From contig JADKJZ010000003.1 of assembly GCA_016720805.1 (NCBI GenBank), forward strand, positions 62,001 to 126,000: a stretch of 64,000 nucleotides of DNA. The letters run 5' to 3'. Under the pieces are notes generated by a model. The model was given only the letters and a program-made list of their open reading frames with translations, was not told the DNA's origin and searched no databases. A program made the position numbers and the translations under genes. Every line of letters begins with the position of its first letter. Position 1 is the first letter of the stretch. Positions 35,676-43,161 of the stretch are shown piece after piece. This DNA comes from Gemmatimonadota bacterium. GTDB lineage: Bacteria; Gemmatimonadota; Gemmatimonadetes; Gemmatimonadales; GWC2-71-9.

Positions 35676-37934
35676 TCACCCATCCGCCAACCCCACCCGC
35701 ACCACCATCGGCCAATACCGCGGGTCGTGCCGGATCGGGTCGAGCCGCGGATGCATCCGCAGCCAGATCACCCCCGACGCCTTCTCGGCGATCGCCGTCT
35801 CGAGCCAGGCGAAGGCCTCGTCGACGTCGCCGAGCGAGGCGTGCACGGCGGCGATCCCCCACGCCGAGACGACGCGGCTGCTCCTGGCGGCCGTGAGCTC
35901 AGCGAGGATGCGCCGCGCCTCGGCGGTGTTGCCGGCGGCGGCTTCGAGATGGGCGAGCCCGAATGACGGACCGGCAATGCCGCCCGCGAGCTTGCGCCCC
36001 TCCTCGTAGGCGGCGCGCGCCTCGTCGAAGCGGCCCAGCGCCTCGAGACTGCGCGCCATGTCGGTGTGGGCACCGTCGAAGCGCGGGTCGAGCTCGATCG
36101 CCATGCGATACTGGAAGACCGACTTCTGGTACTCGCGCGCATAGTAGAGCGCGTCGCCGAGCACCGTGCGGATGATCGACGAGAGCGGGTCGAGTTCGAT
36201 CGAGCGAGTCGCCGCGGCCACCGCCTCGTCGATCCTCCCGAAGGCACAGAAGGATCGCGACAGCATGTTGTGTGCGAAGGCATGGCCCGGATTGAGTTCG
36301 ACGGCCTTCTGCAGCATCGCCATGCCACCCGCTGCGTCGCCGCTCATCGAGGCGATGAAGCCGAGCGAGGTCCAGGCGTCGGCCAACTTCGGGTCGAGCT
36401 CACGCGCCCGTTCCGCCGCCGACCACGCCTCCGCCCCCGCTTCCGCCGGCGACGCCATGCCGCGCCCGACACGGAGCACCTGGCAGTCGGCCAGTGCCGA
36501 CCAGGCCGCGGCGTAGCTGGGGTCGAGTTCGAGGGCGCGCCGTGCATAGCGCAGCGCCAACTCCACCGCGTCCTTGGTGCCCGCAAACATCGAATGTCGC
36601 GCCTTGAGCACTTCAAGGTGCGCCTCGGCGTTGACCACCTGCCGTCGCGCGAGGTGACCGGCCTCCTCGGGAGTGAGCTGCACGGCGACTTCTCTGGCCA
36701 CGGTCTCGGCCACATCGCTCTGCAAGGCGAGCACGTCGTCGAGCTGACGATCGTAGCGATCGGCCCAGAGCGTCTGGTCGCTCCGCGCGGCGACGAGCTG
36801 CACGCTCACGCGCACGCGGGCGCCCACAAGATGGGCCGACCCTTCGAGCACGGCGTCGACATTCAGCTCGCGCGCGATCTCGGGGAGCGTCTTGGTGCTC
36901 CCCTTGTACTGCATCGCCGAGGTGCGCGAGATGACCCGCAGCGCCTTGATCCGCGAGAGGTCGGAGATGATCGCTTCGGTGAGGCCGTCGGCGAAGTACT
37001 CCTGCGACGGGTCGCCGGAGACGTTGCGGAGCGGGAGGACGGCGATCGCGCGGATGGTGTCGCGCGCGGGCACGGCCACGGGACCCGACGACGGTCCGCT
37101 GCCGAGCGAGCGGAGTGCGGCGGCCACGGCGGTCGCGGTGGCGGGGCGCCGCGCGGGGTCCTTGCTCAGGCAGGCGTCGATCAACTCGTCGAGTGCGGCG
37201 GGGGCATCGGCGCGTAGCGAGCGGACGGCGGGCGGGGCGCTGCCGAAGATCTCGAACATCAGCGCCTCGGGGCGCTCCTTGAGGAACGGTCGCCGGCCCG
37301 TGGCCATCTCGAAGAGCATCACGCCGAGGGCGTAGATGTCGGTGCGACTGTCGTCGGCGTCGCCGGTGAGCTGTTCGGGCGCCATGTAGGGGAGCGAGCC
37401 GATCAGCATCCCGGTCTGCGTGAGCTTGCTGGCCTCGCCGTGGCTGCCCATGAGCCGGGCGATGCCGAAGTCGAGGATCTTCGGCGCCCCAGCTGGCGTG
37501 AGGACGATGTTCGCCGGCTTGAGGTCGCGGTGGAGGATGCCGCACTGGTGCGCCTCGGCGATCGCATCGGCGATGGCGGCGCCGATTTGGGCGACCTCGT
37601 CAATCGGCAGCGGACCGGAAGCGAGCCGCGTCTCGAGCGAGCCGCCGCTCACGAGCTCCATCACCAGGAAGGCGGTGCCGTCCTGGGCATCGAAGTCGTA
37701 GATCGTCGCGACGCCGGGGTGCGAGAGCCGCGACAGCGCCAGTGCCTCGCGGCGGAAGCGCTCGGTGGTGGTGGCATCGGCCGCGGTCCCCGGGGCGAGC
37801 AGCTTGATGGCGACTTCGCGATCGAGGTTGGCGTCGTGGGCGCGCCATACTTCGCCCATCCCGCCCGCGCCGAGGCGATCGAGCAGGCGGTAGCGGCCGA
37901 GGGTGGTGCCGAGGGCGGTGAGGCGGTTGCTCAT
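35676..37934 (-). CDS. Ser/Thr protein kinase with TolB-N-like and TPR domains
   Basis: Kinase of 752 residues from a different subgroup than its neighbours. GAGGMGEVW P-loop, Lys44, ILHRDLKPAN, DFGIARL, MAPEQLTGD. A clear transmembrane helix is not obvious after the kinase; the linker GPSSGPVAVPARDTIRAIAVLPL leads directly into a TolB-N/FlgO-like domain (FADGLTEAIISDLSRIKALRV), then TPRs (ARRALELDPSYAAAWSALAD, ATRSIELDPLSSIIRTVLGD). It may be cytoplasmic. A conserved promoter-like element lies about 100 nt upstream. Confidence 0.92.
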   Translation of the reverse strand: MSNRLTALGTTLGRYRLLDRLGAGGMGEVWRAHDANLDREVAIKLLAPGTAADATTTERFRREALALSRLSHPGVATIYDFDAQDGTAFLVMELVSGGSLETRLASGPLPIDEVAQIGAAIADAIAEAHQCGILHRDLKPANIVLTPAGAPKILDFGIARLMGSHGEASKLTQTGMLIGSLPYMAPEQLTGDADDSRTDIYALGVMLFEMATGRRPFLKERPEALMFEIFGSAPPAVRSLRADAPAALDELIDACLSKDPARRPATATAVAAALRSLGSGPSSGPVAVPARDTIRAIAVLPLRNVSGDPSQEYFADGLTEAIISDLSRIKALRVISRTSAMQYKGSTKTLPEIARELNVDAVLEGSAHLVGARVRVSVQLVAARSDQTLWADRYDRQLDDVLALQSDVAETVAREVAVQLTPEEAGHLARRQVVNAEAHLEVLKARHSMFAGTKDAVELALRYARRALELDPSYAAAWSALADCQVLRVGRGMASPAEAGAEAWSAAERARELDPKLADAWTSLGFIASMSGDAAGGMAMLQKAVELNPGHAFAHNMLSRSFCAFGRIDEAVAAATRSIELDPLSSIIRTVLGDALYYAREYQKSVFQYRMAIELDPRFDGAHTDMARSLEALGRFDEARAAYEEGRKLAGGIAGPSFGLAHLEAAAGNTAEARRILAELTAARSSRVVSAWGIAAVHASLGDVDEAFAWLETAIAEKASGVIWLRMHPRLDPIRHDPRYWPMVVRVGLADG

Positions 37935-38033
37935 GGATGGCTCCTCGCCGCGAGCTCGGGGCGGTAACAGTCGCGCAGTGCTGTGGCGAGACGATCGGAG
38001 ACGCTCAGGGAGCCTTCCGGAAACGGGAGCCGA

Positions 38034-38066
38034 ATTGTCGGGGGGAACGCGTGAAGTTACTGCCGG
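38034..38066 (-). promoter_or_regulatory. candidate kinase promoter, CCGGCAGTA/GACAAT
   Basis: CCGGCAGTA (38066-38058), 18 nt, then GACAATT on the minus strand, matching the element at 31394-31426. It lies 100 nt before the kinase start at 37934, leaving a leader of about 90 nt. Confidence 0.5.
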
Positions 38067-38091
38067 ATCAGAGGTTGGGGAACCGGGAGGA

Positions 38092-38119
38092 CGATGATCG
38101 ATGATCGATGATCGATCAT
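38092..38119. repeat. short heptamer array, CGATGAT type
   Basis: CGATGAT three times followed by CGATCAT, all in 7-nt phase. It abuts the 3' end of the vapC gene at 38125. Confidence 0.7.
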
Positions 38120-38124
38120 CGAAG

Positions 38125-38499
38125 TCACGTCTTGAACCCCAGCGCCTCCGCCACCGCCCGCTGTCGATCGTCCAATGTCAAAAAGGTGAGTTCGGAGGGG
38201 TCCGGTGCGAGGGAGAGCGCCGTGGCGAGGTGCCACGCATCGGCGCCGCGGACGTAGCCCGCCTTGAAGACCCGCTCGAGTTCCTCGCTGAGGGTGCGAT
38301 CCTGGAAGATCCACTGGACCAGCTCGAGCTCCGCGAGGTTGGGTTCGACCTGCTCGCGACGCAGGGCGCTGCGCCATTCCGCCTCGAGTAGGGGGGAGGC
38401 GTACAACTCGAAGCTGGTCAGGGCGTCTCGAAATCGCTCCGCGCCCGGCTGGCTGAATCGGATCGCGACCACGACAGAGGTGTCCAGGTAGGCCAACAT
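38125..38499 (-). CDS. vapC: VapC-type PIN toxin
   Basis: PIN-domain RNase of 124 residues. Catalytic acids in MLAYLDTSVVVAIRF (Asp6), LYASPLLEAEWRSAL (Glu), YVRGADAWHLATALSL (Asp) and LTFLTLDDRQRAVAEALG (Asp). It appears intact. Its start overlaps the antitoxin stop. Family toxins cleave tRNA or rRNA; the target here is unknown. Confidence 0.88.
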   Translation of the reverse strand: MLAYLDTSVVVAIRFSQPGAERFRDALTSFELYASPLLEAEWRSALRREQVEPNLAELELVQWIFQDRTLSEELERVFKAGYVRGADAWHLATALSLAPDPSELTFLTLDDRQRAVAEALGFKT

Positions 38500-38786
38500 C
38501 AGTCGCGATCGTCCAGGAATCGCTGCAGCGCACCCTCGCGATACTCCCCGATCGGGAAGGCCCGGGGGTCGTCGGGCGTCGTCCGCGCCGGCGTGATCAA
38601 CCCCTTGGCGCGCAGTTCCGCGACCCGTGCCGCCAGCGTCGTCGCCTTCGGTTTCGGCTCGATCGGCCGCAGCTCGGCGACCGGCTGCCCATGGACCGTG
38701 ATAACAAAGCTCCGCCCCTCGCGGACCTGGCGGACCAGCGCCGAGAGCTTCGCCTTGGCGTCGTAGATGGAATATTCTTCTGGCAT
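38499..38786 (-). CDS. Phd/YefM-type antitoxin
   Basis: Antitoxin of about 95 residues: MPEEYSIYDAKAKLSALVRQVREGRSFVITVHGQPVAEL is the Phd/YefM DNA-binding fold, followed by a toxin-binding tail ending GEYREGALQRFLDDRD. The start at 38786 is chosen; a longer reading (MTSLTSLTRLYP...) is just translation of the operator repeats. With the ATG right behind the -10-like box, the mRNA may be nearly leaderless. Confidence 0.85.
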   Translation of the reverse strand: MPEEYSIYDAKAKLSALVRQVREGRSFVITVHGQPVAELRPIEPKPKATTLAARVAELRAKGLITPARTTPDDPRAFPIGEYREGALQRFLDDRD

Positions 38787-38791
38787 GGGGT

Positions 38792-38822
38792 ATAATCTGG
38801 TCAGACTAGTCAGACTAGTCAA
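38792..38822 (-). promoter_or_regulatory. promoter/operator of phd-vapC
   Basis: On the minus strand TTGACT (-35-like) is embedded in a tandem 9-nt repeat TGACTAGTC-TGACTAGTC, followed by TGACC and a -10-like GATTAT/TTATAC just before the ATG. ACTAGT cores are palindromic, fitting cooperative antitoxin binding. Role inferred. Confidence 0.6.
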
Positions 38823-38880
38823 TGTTACAAGATTCTGCGTAAGTCATTTCTGGGGCGTAGATTGAATCCATTCGCACGTA

Positions 38881-38988
38881 ACCTGTAACCTGTGACCTGT
38901 AACCAACTGCCGGTCGCTGGTCACAGGTCACAGGTCACTGGTCACTGGTCACTGGTCACTGGTTACAGGTCACAGCTCACCGTTCACA
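38881..38988. repeat. heptamer-repeat hairpin, GGTCACT/ACCTGTA type
   Basis: Left arm: ACCTGTA, ACCTGTG, ACCTGTA (38881-38901). Right arm: GGTCGCT, GGTCACA twice, GGTCACT four times, GGTTACA, GGTCACA, then degenerate units to 38988. The arms are complementary. It occupies most of the divergent gap between the antitoxin and the M28 peptidase genes. Confidence 0.88.
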
Positions 38989-39004
38989 GCCACCCGAGCT
39001 CCCC

Positions 39005-41512
39005 ATGCGCCTCCTCCCAGCCCTGCTCCTCCTCGCCGCCCCGCTCGCCGCCCAGTCCGGTGGCATCGTCCCGCCCGGCATGCTCTGGGAAAAGGGGTTC
39101 CGCGCCTGGGACGCCGGCCGCTACATCGAGGCAACCGACGCGCTCCGTTCACTCCTGGTGCCCGGGGTGGCGCGGCCGTGGATCGACTCGGTGGCGGTGC
39201 TCACGGGCGAGCGCTTCGAGACGGTGGAACTGACCCCCGACGGCGGGAGGCCGATCTGGTCCGCCGACGGTCAGACGATCGCCTACGAGAGTGGACTCCC
39301 CGCCGTACGCGTCACCCGGGTAGTGCGCCGGAGCGCTCCCACGAAAGTCCTCCTCGAGGTGGTGGGGAGCGGCGCCGCGCTCTCGCCAACCGGAGCGCTG
39401 GTGGCGTGGATCGCGCCCACCACGTTGAATCGCGTCCCCCTGGGCATCAAGGAGGTCGCCACCGGACGCGAGCTGCCGATTACCGGCCTGGGCGAGTGGC
39501 TGCCGACCGGCGCCACCTTCGGCACCGACGACGCCACGCTCTTCGTGGTGGTCTCGCGCGCCTCGGACGGGACGCGCAACGACATCCTCCGCCTGACGCG
39601 CACCGGCGACAGCTTCGCGGTGCAAGGCATCGTCGCACCGACGGCAGGCTTCAAGGGCGTGCCCGTGGCGCTCCCCGGCGGGCGGTTCCTGGCGTACCCT
39701 GTCCCGAGCGGCAATCCGGTGCGCCTCCCCGTCGGCCTCGCCGGACTCCGCGCCGCCGCACTCTTCGCGATCGTCGACCTGCAGGCCAACACGGTGCGAC
39801 GGATCGAGGGCCGCGCGGCGACCATCTCGGCCGACGGCTCGATGATCGCGTGGGTCGAGGGGCGACTCGTCGTGCAGGGTGACATCGCCACCGAGGAGAA
39901 CCGGCTGATGGCCGCACCGGTCGCCGGCGGCGGCGCCATGACGCTCTACAAGGGCATTCGTCGGATCGACGCGCCGGCGCTCTCTCCGGACGGCAGCCGG
40001 ATCGCGTTTCAGATGATGCCGGTGCAGGACTGGGAGCTCTACACCCTCGACATTTCGCCAACCGCCTCCGCCACGCCGACGCGCATCACCCGCGAGATCC
40101 AGCACGACGTCCTCCCCCAGTGGCTCAGCCCGACGACCGTGATGGCCGTCATGGGGGAGCCGAGGCATCGCCGCTCCTATCGCTACGACACCGAGACGGG
40201 GGCGCGCACGCGGCTCTTCCACAACAACACCGTGCGCACCATCGCCCCCGAGTACGAGTGGCTGCCGACGCCTGACGGTACGGCACTGCTCACGGTCGCC
40301 GAGCGCGATGGCAACACCGTATCAGTGGAGCGCGGGCTCTACCTGACGGAGCTGAATCGGCTCGTCACGCGCGAGGCAGTCATCGCGCGGCTCGGCGCCG
40401 ACCGTGCCGGCGAGGTGTCGCTGCGTGACCGTGGCATCGCCTCGTTTGCGCCGATTGCGGCCGAGGTGCGCGCCGTGACGACGCAGGTCGACGTCGGCCG
40501 CGTGTACAGCTACGAGAAGGCGCTCTTCGACTTCGATTCGAAGCACATCTCGCAGCCGGGCAACGCCAAGGCGATCGACTATCTCCTCGCGACCTACAAG
40601 AGCTTCGGCTACGATGCCCAGCCGCAGTGGTTCTCGCCGCAGGGCGCCCTCGGTGGGAAGACGGCGAACGTTCTCGCAGTGCTGAAGGGGACGGAGAATC
40701 CGGAGTTGGTGTACGTGGTGAGTTCGCACTTCGACTCGCGCGCCGAGGGGCCCGGGGCGGACGACAACACCTCGGGAACGGCGGCGCTGCTCGAAGCGGC
40801 GCGCGTGATGGCCAAGCACCCACAGCCGGCGACGATCGTCTTCGCCTCCTTCACCGGCGAGGAAGCGGGCCTGCTCGGCTCGCGCGAGTACGTTCGCCGC
40901 GCGGTGGCCGACTCGATCAAGCTCGTCGGCGCGCTCAACAACGACATGCTGGGGTGGGCCAACGACCATCACCTCGACAACACCATCCGCTACTCGAATC
41001 CCGGCATCCGCGACATCCAGCACGCCGCCGCCGCGCAATTCTCGGCGATGATCACCTACGACGCGCTCTACTACAAGAGCACGGATGCAGCCGCGTACTA
41101 TGAGGCCTACGGTGACATCGTCGGCGGCATCGGTTCCTATCCCGTGCTCGGCAACCCGCACTACCACATGCCGCACGACATCCTCGAGGTCGAGAACCAT
41201 CAGTTGATCGCGGAAGCAAGCAAGACGACGGTGGCGACGCTGATGCTGCTCGCGTCGAGCCCGTCGCGGCTCAAGAACCTTGCGGTGGCGAACGGCACCG
41301 CCACCTGGGCGAAGAGCCCCGAGAAGGGCATCATCGGCTACGTGGTGACGTGGGGCCCGGCCGATGCGCCAGAGAAGAACCGCCTCCGCGTCACCGCGCC
41401 GACGGCGCGGATTCCCGGACTGCGCGCGGGGATGGTGGTGCAGGTGAAGGCGGTGAATGCGAAGGGGTTGATGGGGTGGGATTGGGCAAGAGTCGTTGTG
41501 AAGCGGGAGTGA
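39005..41512 (+). CDS. secreted M28 metallopeptidase with N-terminal propeller-like region
   Basis: Exported protein of 835 residues (signal LLPALLLLAAPLAAQ). Residues ~70-450 contain PD40-like beta repeats (GRPIWSADGQTIAYES, ALSPDGSRIAFQMMP). The M28 domain lies ~530-740: VVSSHFDSRAEGPGADDNTSG (zinc His/Asp), FASFTGEEAGLLGSREY (catalytic and zinc Glu), LNNDMLGW (zinc Asp) and NPHYHMPHDI (zinc His). A fibronectin-like tail (NRLRVTAPTARIPGLRAG) ends the protein. Its stop lies in the first heptamer of the following repeat. Probably digests peptides outside the cell. Confidence 0.9.
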   Translation: MRLLPALLLLAAPLAAQSGGIVPPGMLWEKGFRAWDAGRYIEATDALRSLLVPGVARPWIDSVAVLTGERFETVELTPDGGRPIWSADGQTIAYESGLPAVRVTRVVRRSAPTKVLLEVVGSGAALSPTGALVAWIAPTTLNRVPLGIKEVATGRELPITGLGEWLPTGATFGTDDATLFVVVSRASDGTRNDILRLTRTGDSFAVQGIVAPTAGFKGVPVALPGGRFLAYPVPSGNPVRLPVGLAGLRAAALFAIVDLQANTVRRIEGRAATISADGSMIAWVEGRLVVQGDIATEENRLMAAPVAGGGAMTLYKGIRRIDAPALSPDGSRIAFQMMPVQDWELYTLDISPTASATPTRITREIQHDVLPQWLSPTTVMAVMGEPRHRRSYRYDTETGARTRLFHNNTVRTIAPEYEWLPTPDGTALLTVAERDGNTVSVERGLYLTELNRLVTREAVIARLGADRAGEVSLRDRGIASFAPIAAEVRAVTTQVDVGRVYSYEKALFDFDSKHISQPGNAKAIDYLLATYKSFGYDAQPQWFSPQGALGGKTANVLAVLKGTENPELVYVVSSHFDSRAEGPGADDNTSGTAALLEAARVMAKHPQPATIVFASFTGEEAGLLGSREYVRRAVADSIKLVGALNNDMLGWANDHHLDNTIRYSNPGIRDIQHAAAAQFSAMITYDALYYKSTDAAAYYEAYGDIVGGIGSYPVLGNPHYHMPHDILEVENHQLIAEASKTTVATLMLLASSPSRLKNLAVANGTATWAKSPEKGIIGYVVTWGPADAPEKNRLRVTAPTARIPGLRAGMVVQVKAVNAKGLMGWDWARVVVKRE

Positions 41513-41646
41513 ACGGTGAACGGTGAACGGGGAGCGGCCTGCGGCCGCGCAGGGTGAGACGTGAAAGGTGAAACGGCCTCGAAGGTTGGCTCCGTTTCAC
41601 CTTTCACGTTTCACCATTCACGTCCCGTTCACCGTTCACCGTTCAC
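41509..41646. repeat. nested heptamer hairpins, GTGAACG and GTGAAAC types
   Basis: Outer arms: GTGAACG three times (41509-41529) and CGTTCAC three times (41626-41646). Inner arms: GTGAGAC, GTGAAAG, GTGAAAC (41554-41574) and GTTTCAC, CTTTCAC, GTTTCAC, CATTCAC (41594-41621). The whole lies between convergent genes and could fold into two stacked stems. Confidence 0.9.
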
Positions 41647-41654
41647 CAAGCACC

Positions 41655-42350
41655 TCAATAGTTGTTCGGATACAGGAAGTAGCTGATCGTCGTCCCGTCC
41701 TCCATCTGCGCCTCGACCCAGACCAGGCCAAAGCGGTGATTGGCGTGGTAGACGAACTTGCGCACGCCGGCGAGGTGGGACTCCTGCTCCACCTTGATCG
41801 TCTTGATCATCAGCAGGCCGTACGCGAAGTCATCCGTCGTGGACACCTTCGTCACGGTCCGGGTGATGGTGCTCCCGTCGCTGAGCGTGGTGCGATAGGT
41901 GTCGCCCACCTTCGCGTCGTAGCGCACCAGCGTTTGCTGTTTCTTGTCGGCGTTGAAGAAGTCCTGGATCCCCTCCGAGGTGATCCGGAGCTTGATGTCG
42001 GTGCTGATCGCGCCGCCCGAGAGGAAGCCGGCGACCCAGCCGCCGGGGCCGGCGAGCGAGGTGGCCATCGCGTTCACCTTGGCCTGCAGCGCCGGGGCGT
42101 TGGCGAGATCCGCGGTCAGGTGGAGCGTCGTCAGGCCGCCGTTGTTGGCGGTCACGGTCAGCGAGCTGCCGACGTTGTAGTAGGTGCCGCTGAGGTTGAC
42201 CGAGCCGGTCGGGATCGTGTTGCCGACGGCGCTGATCGCGAGATCGGTGTCGCCGCCGATCGGATCCGAGCCCGTGGGGCTGTCCTTACCGCACGCGACA
42301 AACAACCCGCCGACGACGGCGAGCGAGAGAAGTCGAGTCCTGGTCCACAT
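41655..42350 (-). CDS. lipoprotein of unknown function
   Basis: 231 residues with a lipoprotein signal (LLSLAVVGGLFVACGKDSPTG). The mature protein is beta-rich with many Thr/Ser (TGSVNLSGTYYNVGSSLTV, RTTLSDGSTITRTVTKVS), ending in FGLVWVEAQMEDGTTISYF. No family is recognised. GGAGG precedes the ATG. It stands alone, convergent with the M28 gene. Confidence 0.8.
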   Translation of the reverse strand: MWTRTRLLSLAVVGGLFVACGKDSPTGSDPIGGDTDLAISAVGNTIPTGSVNLSGTYYNVGSSLTVTANNGGLTTLHLTADLANAPALQAKVNAMATSLAGPGGWVAGFLSGGAISTDIKLRITSEGIQDFFNADKKQQTLVRYDAKVGDTYRTTLSDGSTITRTVTKVSTTDDFAYGLLMIKTIKVEQESHLAGVRKFVYHANHRFGLVWVEAQMEDGTTISYFLYPNNY

Positions 42351-42552
42351 AGCGCCTCCAAGTGAAGAGGAGGAGTGGGGGTGTCCTCCCAGCGGTGCGC
42401 TGAGTCCAAGCTATGGGCTGCCGGGTGCGGGAACCAGAGGGCGAGGCAGTCGGGATTCGCCGCGTTGCCGAGGCCGCGTGGGTCCTGCTATTCTTGGCGT
42501 CGGATCAGGCGTGGGTGTCGTAGTCCGCCAGAACGTTTCAAGGAGAAACTTC

Positions 42553-42705
42553 GTGCTCTATTATGTCGGAATGATCCTGGCCGGACTCGGCGCCGGGGTG
42601 CTGATCGGTGCGCTGACCTACGTGACCATCATGCTCGGTCTCGTCATCACTTCGATGTTCGCCTTCACGGCCGGCCCGATTCTGGACAAGGTCCTCAAGG
42701 ACTGA
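42553..42705 (+). CDS. small membrane protein (50 residues)
   Basis: GTG start at 42553 with AGGAG seven nt upstream. The product is almost wholly hydrophobic: YYVGMILAGLGAGVLIGAL and TIMLGLVITSMFAFTAG form two helices linked by a short turn, ending GPILDKVLKD. The Gly-rich first helix suggests tight helix packing. Function unknown. The end overlaps the convergent downstream gene by 11 nt. Confidence 0.6.
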   Translation: MLYYVGMILAGLGAGVLIGALTYVTIMLGLVITSMFAFTAGPILDKVLKD

Positions 42706-43069
42706 CCGGCGGATCGCCCTCCTCCTTGGCATCGCGCTCCGGCGTGGCCGCGATTCGGAGGGCGCCTTCCAGGTTGATCTTCACGCCGGCCAGCAGTTCC
42801 CGCAGCCCGCGCACCTTGACCTGCAGCCCTCCCGCGCGGCGCAGCATCATCCCCATGTAACCGAAGCCGTCGCCGATCGGGGTCAGGTTCAGGGAACCGG
42901 CCTGGGCCTTGAGTTCGTCGCACATCCGGCCGAGGCCGCGTACCTGGCTTTCGTCGGCCTGCATGGTGCTGATCATCTCGATGATCCGATTGGCCTTCTC
43001 GAGCTTCGGGGGGAGCGATTCGAGCCAGGCCAATTGGGCCTGCTGCCGTGCGGTGAGCTTGGCACCCAT
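42695..43069 (-). CDS. hypothetical helical protein
   Basis: 124 residues, no signal or membrane segment. Mostly helical and charged: LTARQQAQLAWLESLPPKLEKANRIIEMIST, then GRMCDELKAQAGSLNL and VRGLRELLAGVKINLEGAL. No family is recognised. AGGAG lies 6 nt before the ATG. It is divergent from the RND pump gene. Confidence 0.72.
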   Translation of the reverse strand: MGAKLTARQQAQLAWLESLPPKLEKANRIIEMISTMQADESQVRGLGRMCDELKAQAGSLNLTPIGDGFGYMGMMLRRAGGLQVKVRGLRELLAGVKINLEGALRIAATPERDAKEEGDPPVSP

Positions 43070-43161
43070 CACGAACTCCTGCGGGTTGAACCTTGGGGTC
43101 CTGCAATTCGTAGTCTCGACGGGCAGCGCGCCCGCCGTCCCCGACAAGATAGGGCCTCACG

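Noticed and set aside
38787..38822. Antitoxin start at 38822 (MTSLTSLTRLYP)
   Set aside because: These codons are the operator repeat; the family N-terminus and position after the -10 box favour 38786.
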